A DNA stretch of 33,712 nucleotides from B16-G9 sp964400655 (GTDB taxonomy: Bacteria > Bacteroidota > Bacteroidia > Bacteroidales > F082), in assembly GCA_964400655.1 (NCBI GenBank), contig CAYNVN010000060.1, positions 1 through 33,712 on the forward strand, written 5' to 3'. Positions within the stretch are counted from its first letter, which is position 1. Every line of letters begins with the position of its first letter. Shown here one piece after another: positions 1 through 7,658 of the stretch. The notes below the pieces were generated by a model, which worked only from the letters and a program-made list of their open reading frames with translations, was not told the origin of the DNA and did not search any database. A program made the position numbers and the translations under genes.

Positions 1-57
1 ATGGTTATAAATTTAATAACAAAGTATCAGAAAGTTATATTTATCTTTTTTGTTTAG

Positions 58-65
58 TACATTTG
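58..65 (+). promoter_or_regulatory. Putative -7 promoter box (TACATTTG)
   Basis: TACATTTG fits the Bacteroidota -7 consensus TAnnTTTG and lies 71 nt upstream of the first gene's ATG. I see no convincing -33 TTTG at 19-21 nt spacing, so this is a motif match only. The rest of 1-136 is AT-rich and holds no gene I can support. Confidence 0.35.
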
Positions 66-136
66 TTTTTACCGAAAATTATGTTTCAATTTGAAGATAT
101 TATTTACAATTACTTAATTGACTAAATACTAAAGTT

Positions 137-1099
137 ATGAAAAGATTATTTACCTTGTTAATGATATTAACAACCTTAAATGTTTTTACTTCCGGTTGTA
201 AAACAGGTCATCCAAATAAAAAACTGACTCCCGGTCAGGGATACGTTAATGTTACCGGAGGCAGGGTGTGGTACAAAGTGGTTGGCAGCGGCGATAAAAC
301 TCCGCTTTTGATTTTGCACGGAGGGCCGGGAGCCACCGGCTATTACCTCACCCCGCTTGAAGCCCTTGGTAAAGACAGGCCTGTGATATTTTTTGACCAG
401 GTGGGATGCGGACGGTCGGGTAACAAACTCGACACGGCGCTGATGAATACGGAAAGCTTTGTAAATAGTGTTGAAGAGCTTAGAAAAGCACTGGGGCTGA
501 ACGAGTATTATCTTTACGGTCAATCGTGGGGAACCATGCTTGGGGTGGATTACTATTTAAAATATCCCAAAGGAATAAAAGCGATGATTTTAAGCAGTCC
601 CGCCATCAGCGTTCCGTTGTGGTTAAAAGATGCCGACACGTTGATTGCCACCTTACCCGACAGCATTCAAAATGCCATTCGCGAAAACGAAAAGAGAGGA
701 ACTTATGATGCGCCGGAGTATCAGCAGGCAATGGATGTTTATTATAAAAATTTTGTTGCCCGAAAACTTCCCTGGTCGGCGGATATCGACAGAACTTTCA
801 GATTTATCAACACCGAAATCTATAATTATATGGAAGGGCCCAGCGAATTTACGTTTACGGGAAACCTGAAAAACTACGACCGTACCGGCCGGTTACACGA
901 AATTAAAGTTCCGACACTGTTTATTTGCGGTGAGTATGACGAAGCTCGTCCGCCCACCGTTAAATATTACGCAAGTCTGGTTCCCGGTTCAAAATTTGCC
1001 GTTATTAAAGATGCTGCCCACATGACCATGCAGGACAACCCAAAGGAAGACATCAGGGTGATCGGCGAGTTTTTAAACGAAGTGGACAGGGGGAGGTAG
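137..1099 (+). CDS. Proline iminopeptidase-like alpha/beta hydrolase lipoprotein
   Basis: The 320-residue product begins with a lipoprotein signal peptide ending in TSGC (Cys21), so it is probably anchored in a membrane of the envelope. The body is an alpha/beta hydrolase of the S33 proline-iminopeptidase type. It shows the oxyanion-hole motif HGGPG at 61-65, DQVGCGRS at 87-94, the nucleophile elbow GQSWG at 128-132 (Ser130), an acid in GEYDEARP (Asp268) and a catalytic His near 295 in AAHMTM. Family members release N-terminal proline or other residues from short peptides, and some act on amides or esters, so the substrate is open. It stands alone and converges on the LolC/E-like gene with only 29 bp between the stops. 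There is no clear ribosome binding site. The start is the ATG that opens the signal peptide. Confidence 0.88.
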   Translation: MKRLFTLLMILTTLNVFTSGCKTGHPNKKLTPGQGYVNVTGGRVWYKVVGSGDKTPLLILHGGPGATGYYLTPLEALGKDRPVIFFDQVGCGRSGNKLDTALMNTESFVNSVEELRKALGLNEYYLYGQSWGTMLGVDYYLKYPKGIKAMILSSPAISVPLWLKDADTLIATLPDSIQNAIRENEKRGTYDAPEYQQAMDVYYKNFVARKLPWSADIDRTFRFINTEIYNYMEGPSEFTFTGNLKNYDRTGRLHEIKVPTLFICGEYDEARPPTVKYYASLVPGSKFAVIKDAAHMTMQDNPKEDIRVIGEFLNEVDRGR

Positions 1100-1128
1100 T
1101 TTTTTGGTTTTCTGCGGTTAACAAAGGT

Positions 1129-2361
1129 TTATCTTAACGAAATATCTTCAAATTTACGCAGTAAATATTTTACCGGATACCACGAAGCAATCATGCTGAT
1201 TATTTGAACCGTAACGAAAACATAAACAAAATCAAGCGGTAACATCTTAACGGGGTAGGCATCGATAATAAATGCACCGTTGCCACCTCCAAGCGTGATA
1301 AATCCGTACTGTTGTTGTAAAAAGAGAATAATAAATCCCAGCGAAAGGCCGAGTAAGGTGCCGATAAAGCCGATCATCAGGCCTTCGTTAAAAAATATCC
1401 TGCTTACCAGTTTTTTATCGGCTCCCATACTTTTTAAAACGGCTATATCTTTCTTTTTTTCCACAATAAGTACCGATATTGAACCGATCATGTTAAATGA
1501 GGCCAAAACAAGAATAAAAACAAGGATTAAAAAAATAGCCGTTCTTTCCGATTTCATCACTTTAAACAGGGTGGCGTTTTGCTGATTCCGATTTTTAACA
1601 TAAAATCCGTTTCCTGTTATTTTTTGAACCTCCGGTTGAATCCTGTTAACGTCGGTTTCCGGTTTCAGATAAACTTCCACTGCGGTAACTTCATCGCTGT
1701 AATCCATTAAGCTGCGGGCAAAACGCAGCGGTACAAAAACATATTTGTCGTCAATTTCCTGCTGTATGGAAAACACACCGGCCGGATGGATTACCCTGTT
1801 GTTGAATGCGCTTTCCATCGAAAACGAGGAGGCGTTTCCCCGTCGCGGGACGTAAACGGAAAGCAGCTGTTTAATATCGCGCAGGTTGATGCCCAAAAAC
1901 CAGGCTACACCCGAACCGGTTACGGCAAAATTGGCATCGCCCTCCTGCAATACAAACTTGCCGTAGGTTACCAGGGTATCGATGGCCGAAACCTGTTTAA
2001 AGTTTTCAGAAACACCTTTTATTTTTCCGATGTATTGGCGGTTATTGTATTTAAGCAGCGCATCCTCTTCAACCACCTGAACAAGCTGGTACACGCCGTT
2101 AATGTTTAATAACTGTTCGTGTGGAAAACCGGAATAATGAAAGGTTTTACCCTGTTTTACCGTTATTTCAAGGTCGGGATTAAAGGTGTGATACATGGAT
2201 TTTATCACATTTTCAAAACCGTTAAAAACCGACAGAACAATAATAAGTGCCATGGTGCCTACGGTAATGCCTGCTACCGAAATAAATGAGATGATATTGA
2301 TAAGGTTATGCGATTTCTTCGAAATCAGATATCTTTTTGCTATAAAAAGAGGAAGTCGCAT
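1129..2361 (-). CDS. FtsX/LolC-LolE-type ABC transporter permease
   Basis: The 410-residue inner-membrane protein has the MacB/FtsX layout. There is one N-terminal transmembrane helix (about 22-48, in a segment with SVAGITVGTMALIIVLSVFNG), a large periplasmic domain (about 50-265), and three C-terminal helices (about 272-300, 321-350, 378-402). The cytoplasmic coupling segment VEKKKDIAVLKSMGA lies between the first two of these. The SFISVAGITVG-LSVFNGFE start is typical of LolC/LolE lipoprotein-releasing permeases, which work with an ATPase (LolD) to move lipoproteins off the inner membrane. No ATPase is encoded nearby. It is the last gene of the leftward run peptidase-rbfA-methyltransferase-permease. 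rbfA followed by this permease is, from memory, a common Bacteroidota arrangement. The substrate is inferred. Confidence 0.87.
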   Translation of the reverse strand: MRLPLFIAKRYLISKKSHNLINIISFISVAGITVGTMALIIVLSVFNGFENVIKSMYHTFNPDLEITVKQGKTFHYSGFPHEQLLNINGVYQLVQVVEEDALLKYNNRQYIGKIKGVSENFKQVSAIDTLVTYGKFVLQEGDANFAVTGSGVAWFLGINLRDIKQLLSVYVPRRGNASSFSMESAFNNRVIHPAGVFSIQQEIDDKYVFVPLRFARSLMDYSDEVTAVEVYLKPETDVNRIQPEVQKITGNGFYVKNRNQQNATLFKVMKSERTAIFLILVFILVLASFNMIGSISVLIVEKKKDIAVLKSMGADKKLVSRIFFNEGLMIGFIGTLLGLSLGFIILFLQQQYGFITLGGGNGAFIIDAYPVKMLPLDFVYVFVTVQIISMIASWYPVKYLLRKFEDISLR

Positions 2362-2418
2362 AATGATAATATCAAATTACAGTTCATAATAAAACCGGTG
2401 GATTATAAATCAAACGAT

Positions 2419-3249
2419 TTATTGTTTCCACGCTTTGGCAATTACACCCGTTCCCGTTTTGTGTTTTAATTTCAGGTCGAAGTAGTTGAGTACAAGAACG
2501 AACGGCATCACCGCAAGGTAATAAAACGGAAGAATAATAAAAAAGATATAAGAGGCATTGAGCATGATAATGGGAAACTTCATGCTCAGTTTCCAGGCGA
2601 TTTTTCCTGGTGTACCATACTGATAGGTAACCTCTGTTTTTCCGAAACCGGCCGACTTCATTTTGTCGGCAATTTCCTGTACTCCGTAGCCGTCGCGTAC
2701 ATGTTCGTCGATAAATGAGTGCTCGCCGTCTTCTCCTTCGTGGTCGTGGTCGTGGTGCGAATCGGAGCCGCCCTGATCGGAAGGGGTTGAAACAAGCAGC
2801 ATTCCGCCGGGTTTTAGGGCTTTGTAAAAATTCTTAAATACCAGCACATCCTCTTCAATATGTTCCATTACATCCACGCTCAGAATCAGATCGTATTTTT
2901 CGGTTTCGTTTAATTTGGTCAGGTCGCCCTTTTCAAACAGCGTGTTGTTAAGTCCGATTTTATGAAAGAAATTGTTACAGTCGTCCACCTGCTCCTGTTT
3001 TACATCCACGCCTTTTATGTTCCAGTTGGCGTTGCGCGATGCCATGTAATAAACATATTGTCCGAAACCTGAGCCCGCATCCAGAATGGTACGCGTTCCG
3101 TTATTGGATTTTTCCCACTCTTTTAGAGCTTTGTGTACATGCCAGCTGCGTAACAGCAACACGTCAAGCAGCTTGTAGAACATTTTTCGCAGAAAAGGGG
3201 TTTTGTTAAAAACCACCCCAAGTTTTCGTTTTATCGGGTCGTATTTCAT
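2419..3249 (-). CDS. Class I SAM-dependent methyltransferase with C-terminal membrane segment
   Basis: The 276-residue protein has a Rossmann methyltransferase core. Motif I is DAGSGFGQ (57-64), the motif II acid is in GVDVKQEQ (about 82), LSVDVMEHIEED sits at 123-134, and LKPGGMLLVSTPS at 145-157. These are hallmarks of class I methyltransferases (Methyltransf_11/25 type). Two features are unusual. A loop at about 162-177 is packed with His, Asp and Glu (SHHDHDHEGEDGEH). A hydrophobic stretch at about 226-255 could anchor the protein in the inner membrane. The acceptor is unknown; a lipid, quinone or polyprenyl substrate would suit a membrane anchor, but that is a guess. It lies 19 bp downstream of rbfA and 57 bp upstream of the permease, so co-transcription is likely. 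Confidence 0.8.
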   Translation of the reverse strand: MKYDPIKRKLGVVFNKTPFLRKMFYKLLDVLLLRSWHVHKALKEWEKSNNGTRTILDAGSGFGQYVYYMASRNANWNIKGVDVKQEQVDDCNNFFHKIGLNNTLFEKGDLTKLNETEKYDLILSVDVMEHIEEDVLVFKNFYKALKPGGMLLVSTPSDQGGSDSHHDHDHEGEDGEHSFIDEHVRDGYGVQEIADKMKSAGFGKTEVTYQYGTPGKIAWKLSMKFPIIMLNASYIFFIILPFYYLAVMPFVLVLNYFDLKLKHKTGTGVIAKAWKQ

Positions 3250-3268
3250 CTGTTAATCTCTTTCGGTT

Positions 3269-3613
3269 TTACTTGTCATCTTTTAGTAACTGATCGATTC
3301 GTTCAATGTAATCCAGCGAATCGTCGAGGTAAAAACGCAACTCTGGAATGGCGCGTAACTGGTGTCGAACCCGTTGTCCCAGCAGGCCTCTCACTTCGCG
3401 AGAGGCTTTGTTGATGGCGGCCAGCAACGGCTCTTTATCCTTTGCGGGGAAGAGGCTTAAATAAACCTTTGCAAGTGCCAGATCGGGCGTTACGTGCACT
3501 TTTGTTACCGTTACCATTACGCCTTGTGTAAGATGCGGGACTTCCCGTAAAAATATCTCTCCAAGATCGTGTTGAACAAGTTTTGATATGCGTTGTTGTC
3601 GTTTACTTTCCAT
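3269..3613 (-). CDS. rbfA: 30S ribosome-binding factor RbfA
   Basis: The 114-residue protein is the normal length for RbfA, a single KH-like domain protein that binds the 16S rRNA helix 1/decoding-centre region late in 30S maturation and in cold adaptation. Recognisable features are the opening ESKRQQRISKLVQHDLGEIFLRE, the central VTVTKVHVTPDLALAKVYLSLF strand region, and the C-terminal RHQLRAIPELRFYLDDSLDYIERIDQLL with the conserved PELRF-DDS core. The start codon lies 12 bp after the peptidase stop. A TAnnTTTG box sits only 4 nt before the ATG, suggesting its own, possibly leaderless, promoter. Confidence 0.95.
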   Translation of the reverse strand: MESKRQQRISKLVQHDLGEIFLREVPHLTQGVMVTVTKVHVTPDLALAKVYLSLFPAKDKEPLLAAINKASREVRGLLGQRVRHQLRAIPELRFYLDDSLDYIERIDQLLKDDK

Positions 3614-3617
3614 GTTT

Positions 3618-3625
3618 CAAAGATA
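3618..3625 (-). promoter_or_regulatory. Putative -7 promoter box for rbfA (TATCTTTG)
   Basis: Read on the minus strand this is TATCTTTG followed by AAAC and then the rbfA ATG, a 4-nt gap. A -7 box centred seven bases before the start site would place +1 at or next to the ATG. No clear -33 element is seen; the upstream bases are the 3' end of the peptidase gene. Confidence 0.4.
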
Positions 3626-5737
3626 TTATTTCTGAATAAGTCCCCGGCTTTCCAGAAGCGGTTCAACATTGGCATCACGCCCTCTAAATTCACGATACAA
3701 AAGCGCGGGGTCTTGCGTGCCGTCGGTTTCAAGAATATATTTTCTGAATTTCGCTGCGGTTTCTTTGTTAAAAATACCGGTTTCTTTAAAGTAGGCAAAA
3801 GCATCGTTATCCAGCACGGCAGCCCATAAATAGCTGTAGTATCCGGCATCGTAGCCACCGGTAATGTGCATAAAGTAGGTGCTACGGTAACGGGGTTCTA
3901 TTTCGGGAATCAGGCCGATTTTTTGCATGGCTGCTTTTTCAAAATCCGTTACACTTACGTTGAGCGGTTTAGTTATGGTATGGTAGTCCATATCAAGATA
4001 GGAAGCGGCAAGATATTCCGTATTGATGAAACCCTGATTGAAAAAACGGCTGTTGTTAATCTTTTTGATGAGTTCGTCAGGAACGGGCTCGCCGGTTTTA
4101 TAATTTTTAGCATACATTTTTAACACTTCGGGTTCGGTAGCCCAATGCTCCATCATTTGCGAGGGCAGCTCCACAAAATCGGAAGGGATGGTTGTTGACG
4201 GGTAAACATTTCTGGCAAAAAGAGCATCCATGGCATGTCCCAGCTCGTGGAACAGCGTTTCTACTTCGTCAAAGTTCAACAGCGACGGGGTATTGCTGCC
4301 CGGCTTGGTAAAATTATAAACCACCGTAATTACCGGCTTTACATCTTCGCCTTTTTGTGTTACAAAATGGGTGCGATATTCGCCCTGCCATGCACCGCTT
4401 TGTTTTGAAGTACGCGGAAAAAAGTCCATATAAAGCAAACCGATATGTGAGCCGTCGGCCTCTTTAACATCAAAAGCCTGCGCATCGGGATGGGGTTTGG
4501 GAATGTTGTTGACCGGGGTAAAAGTAATGCCGTATAATTTATTAAAAACCATAAAGGCACCGTCGCGTACATTTTCCAGCTTGAAATAGGGCCGTATCTC
4601 ATTATCATCAAGGTCATATTTCTGTTTTCTGATTTTCTCGGCATAATACCACCAGTCACAGCTTGCCAGTTTGAAGTTTCCCCCTTCGTTATCAATTATG
4701 GTTTGCATCTCCCGGGCCTCTTTTTTGGCTACCGGTAATGCGGCATCCCAAACCTGACCCAGCAGCTTATACACATTGTCGGCATTTTTTGCCATACGGT
4801 TTTGTAAACGGTAATCGGCATAATGATTAAAACCGAAAAGTTTGGCTTTTTCTAACCGGAGATCAACAATTTTAGTCAGTACCTTTTTGTTGTCGTATTT
4901 GTTGTTGTGATTGGCTCTGTTCAGATAGGCGTTGTAAAGTTCCTGGCGAAGACTACGGTTTTCGGCAAACTGTAAAAACGGAATCATGCTCGGTTTTTGG
5001 GTTGTAAAAACCCATTTGCCTTCCAGGCTGTCGGCTTTGGCAGCCATGGCTGCTTCTTCAACAACCGACTTGGGTAAACCGGCAAGGTCTTTTTTATCAT
5101 CAACCACCAATTTAAAATTGTTGGTTTCGGTTAAAACGTTTTGTTCAAAGGTAAGGCTGAGTACCGAAAGTTCGCTGTTGATTTTTTTCAGTTTATCCTG
5201 GTCTGCTTTTGAAAGGTTGGCACCGTTACGAACAAAAGCCCGGTAGGTGTTTTCAAGTAAAAACTCCTGTTCGGGAGTTAGTTGTATGTGATCTTTGTTG
5301 TCGTAAACAGCTTTTACTCTTTTAAAAAGTTCGGGATTCATGCTTATCTCGTCGCCGTGTTTTGAAAGTTTTGGCGACATTTCCATGGCCACTTTTTGCA
5401 TTTCATCATTGGTGTTGGCACCAAGTTGTCCGTAAAAAACAGAAGAGATTTTAGAAAGCAACCGGCCCGAGTAAGCCATGGCTCCGATGGTGTTGTCAAA
5501 ATCGGGCTTTTCGTGGTTGTTAATGATGGCATTAATCTCTTTATTGTGTTCCTGTATGGCTTTTTCAAAAGCAGGTGCATAATCGGAGGGTTTTATTTGA
5601 CTGAACGGAGGAACCCCGAAAGGTGTATTCCATTCCTGAAGAAGCGGATTGGTCATCTTTTTTGTGTTATTGTTTGAACAGCTCTGAACGGTAAAAATCA
5701 ACGTAAAAATAAAAACCGTATATAACAGATTTCTCAT
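3626..5737 (-). CDS. M3 family metallopeptidase (peptidyl-dipeptidase Dcp-like), lipoprotein
   Basis: The 703-residue product has a lipoprotein signal ending VQSC (Cys20). The mature part matches the M3 thimet-oligopeptidase/Dcp family along its full length. The zinc site is FHELGHAMDALF, with HELGH at 497-501, and the third ligand is probably the Glu of FVELPSQMMEHW (about 523). NTPSLLNFDEVETLFHELGH and the late GGYDAGYYSYLWA are typical family blocks. M3 peptidases cut dipeptides or short pieces from oligopeptides. An envelope-anchored version probably finishes digestion of imported peptides. The gene opens the leftward run ahead of rbfA (12-bp gap) and has its own TATCTTTG box 22 nt upstream. 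Confidence 0.93.
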   Translation of the reverse strand: MRNLLYTVFIFTLIFTVQSCSNNNTKKMTNPLLQEWNTPFGVPPFSQIKPSDYAPAFEKAIQEHNKEINAIINNHEKPDFDNTIGAMAYSGRLLSKISSVFYGQLGANTNDEMQKVAMEMSPKLSKHGDEISMNPELFKRVKAVYDNKDHIQLTPEQEFLLENTYRAFVRNGANLSKADQDKLKKINSELSVLSLTFEQNVLTETNNFKLVVDDKKDLAGLPKSVVEEAAMAAKADSLEGKWVFTTQKPSMIPFLQFAENRSLRQELYNAYLNRANHNNKYDNKKVLTKIVDLRLEKAKLFGFNHYADYRLQNRMAKNADNVYKLLGQVWDAALPVAKKEAREMQTIIDNEGGNFKLASCDWWYYAEKIRKQKYDLDDNEIRPYFKLENVRDGAFMVFNKLYGITFTPVNNIPKPHPDAQAFDVKEADGSHIGLLYMDFFPRTSKQSGAWQGEYRTHFVTQKGEDVKPVITVVYNFTKPGSNTPSLLNFDEVETLFHELGHAMDALFARNVYPSTTIPSDFVELPSQMMEHWATEPEVLKMYAKNYKTGEPVPDELIKKINNSRFFNQGFINTEYLAASYLDMDYHTITKPLNVSVTDFEKAAMQKIGLIPEIEPRYRSTYFMHITGGYDAGYYSYLWAAVLDNDAFAYFKETGIFNKETAAKFRKYILETDGTQDPALLYREFRGRDANVEPLLESRGLIQK

Positions 5738-5759
5738 ATCCTTGTTTTTAAATGAGGTG

Positions 5760-5767
5760 CAAAGATA
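5760..5767 (-). promoter_or_regulatory. Putative -7 promoter box for the M3 peptidase (TATCTTTG)
   Basis: A minus-strand TATCTTTG fits TAnnTTTG exactly and lies 22 nt upstream of the peptidase ATG, giving a short predicted leader. A -33 TTTG at the expected spacing is not apparent. Confidence 0.45.
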
Positions 5768-5849
5768 GACAAAAGAGCAGGAAAGAAAGCGTTTTGGCTT
5801 TTAAAAGGTGTTGGGTTAAAGCCTGCTAAAAGCCGTATTGACAATTGAA

Positions 5850-5881
5850 TTTGGAAAAAGCCCGAAAATTTATTACTTTTG
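5850..5881 (+). promoter_or_regulatory. Bacteroidota-type promoter TTTG-N20-TACTTTTG
   Basis: TTTG at 5850-5853 and TACTTTTG at 5874-5881 are separated by 20 nt, which matches both halves of the Bacteroidota -33/-7 promoter at near-ideal spacing. It points rightward to the kinase pair, but the predicted start site (about 5886) is about 195 nt before the first kinase ATG. A second TAnnTTTG match (TATATTTG, 5917-5924) follows. Confidence 0.6.
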
Positions 5882-6080
5882 ATAGATATATTTCCTTTTA
5901 ATATACATTCAATTAATATATTTGTTGGAGATAAAGCCGGCAATATGTACGGTAAAGAAATTTTTAGGGTTTAATCAGGTTATTTTAGGTGACTTTGAGT
6001 AACCATCCTGAGAAATGGTGAAATATAAAATAAATTGAACCTGAAATAAAATAGAGAAAATTTTAAATTACAAACAATAT
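5882..6080 (+). other. Long 5' leader/intergenic stretch before the kinase pair
   Basis: The gap between the peptidase and the first kinase is 343 bp (5738-6080) and contains no gene I can support. Its second half would be the leader of the kinase mRNA. It holds a nine-codon ORF at 5945-5974 (MYGKEIFRV) with a GGAG 14 nt before its ATG, and a small imperfect hairpin around 6002-6019 (ACCAT/ATGGT). I recognise no riboswitch fold. Whether the mini-ORF is translated cannot be judged from the sequence. Confidence 0.3.
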
Positions 6081-7643
6081 ATGCAAAAGTATACACTATT
6101 ATACGTTGATGATGAGGAGAGTAACCTGCGGATATTCAGGGACACCTTTCGGCGGGATTTCAATGTATTTACTGCTTTATCAGCCAAAGAAGGGATAGAA
6201 ATTTTAGATAACAATAAAATAGATTTGGTTTTAAGTGACCAAAGGATGCCGGAGATGACAGGGGTTGAGTTTTTAAAATATTCTCTTGAACAACATCCGG
6301 GGCTTCATCGTATCTTGATAACCGGTTATTCCGATATGGACGCTATCGGAAAGGCAATTAATCATGCACATGTATTTCAATACGTACAAAAACCGTGGAA
6401 CAAGGATAATCTTTTGGCAATAATCAATAACGCTTTGGGGTTATATAAACTGGAACAGGAAAACATTAAACAAAGAGAAGAGCTAATAAAGGCAAAAGAG
6501 AAGGCCGAGCAAAGCGACAGGCTTAAAACAGAATTCCTTCAAAATATGTCGCACGAGATACGTACACCAATGAATAGTATTTTAGGCTTTTCGGGTTTTC
6601 TTAACGATCCCAAGTTGTCTCCCGAAAAAAGAAGCTATTACGTTCAGATAATTCAAAACAGCGGCAAACAATTATTGCGGGCAATTGATGATATTCTTGA
6701 AATATCAAAACTTGTTACCAATCAGGTTACGGTTTACGAAAACACTTTTTGCCTGAATGATTTGTTGTTAAAACTTTATTCGGATTTTGAGGGGAAAGCC
6801 AAAGAACGTAATATCTCGTTGTTAATGAAGAAAAGCCTCTCCGATTCGGAAAGTACAATTATTACCGATGATATTAAGTTAAAACGGGCAATAAATAATT
6901 TATTGGAAAATGCGTTAAAATTTACCAACAAAGGTTTTGTTGAATTTGGTTACCGTTTAAAGTATTCCGAAGAGAACAACCCTCTGCTGGAAATTTATGT
7001 TAAAGATACCGGTGTTGGCATTAAGCCCGAAAATTGCCGAATTATTTTCGAGAGTTTTTCGCAGGAAAATAAAGAGTTGAGCGATCATGTTGGCGGGCTT
7101 GGGCTCGGACTTTCCATTGCAAAAGAAAATGTTAAGCTGATTGGAGGGAGAATAACCCTCGAATCTAAAAAAGGAAAAGGTTCTGTTTTTTATATCACAA
7201 TCCCTTATAAACCGGCTGCTAAAAATAAGAAAACCAATATTTTTGATGCCGAAAATGATAATAAAAAAAATAAGAATACCATTCTTGTTGTGGAAGATGA
7301 AGAGCTGAATTATTTGTTCATTGAGATATTACTTAAAAGAATACATGCGGGTTTTAATGTGCTTCATGCGAAACATGGTGTTGAAGCAGTGGAAATTTGT
7401 AAGACTAATCAAAACGTCGACCTGGTTTTAATGGATCTTAAAATGCCGATAATGGACGGTTACGAAGCTGCCCAAAAAATAAGAAAGCTCAAACCTAACC
7501 TGCCGATAGTTGCACAAACAGCCTATACCACTGATAAAAAAAGAGAAAAAGCTTTTGATTCGGGCTGTGTGGACTATATTACCAAGCCGGTTGAAGAAAG
7601 TGTATTAAGGGATATTATTAACAAATATGTATTTAATAATTAA
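6081..7643 (+). CDS. Soluble hybrid histidine kinase, REC-HisKA-HATPase-REC
   Basis: The 520-residue protein has no transmembrane segment. Residues 3-120 form a receiver domain with phospho-acceptor Asp53 (LSDQRMPEMTG) and Lys104 in the QKPW motif, a version often seen in RpfG-like regulators. A coiled coil (about 122-148) leads to HisKA with His158 in NMSHEIRTPMNS. The ATPase domain follows with N box NLLENALKF (Asn277), G1 DTGVGI (309-314) and G2 GGLGLGLS (338-345). A second receiver (398-518) has Asp452 (MDLKMPIMDG) and Lys502. All catalytic residues are present, so it can probably autophosphorylate and pass phosphate to its own receivers or to a partner. No DNA-binding domain is present. 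The next gene, a membrane kinase, starts 15 nt after its stop and is probably in the same operon. Confidence 0.93.
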   Translation: MQKYTLLYVDDEESNLRIFRDTFRRDFNVFTALSAKEGIEILDNNKIDLVLSDQRMPEMTGVEFLKYSLEQHPGLHRILITGYSDMDAIGKAINHAHVFQYVQKPWNKDNLLAIINNALGLYKLEQENIKQREELIKAKEKAEQSDRLKTEFLQNMSHEIRTPMNSILGFSGFLNDPKLSPEKRSYYVQIIQNSGKQLLRAIDDILEISKLVTNQVTVYENTFCLNDLLLKLYSDFEGKAKERNISLLMKKSLSDSESTIITDDIKLKRAINNLLENALKFTNKGFVEFGYRLKYSEENNPLLEIYVKDTGVGIKPENCRIIFESFSQENKELSDHVGGLGLGLSIAKENVKLIGGRITLESKKGKGSVFYITIPYKPAAKNKKTNIFDAENDNKKNKNTILVVEDEELNYLFIEILLKRIHAGFNVLHAKHGVEAVEICKTNQNVDLVLMDLKMPIMDGYEAAQKIRKLKPNLPIVAQTAYTTDKKREKAFDSGCVDYITKPVEESVLRDIINKYVFNN

Positions 7644-7658
7644 CCCCTGTTGTTTATT

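Noticed and set aside
5734..5943. 69-codon minus-strand frame upstream of the M3 peptidase
   Set aside because: It covers the divergent promoter region, overlaps the peptidase start and has no recognisable content.
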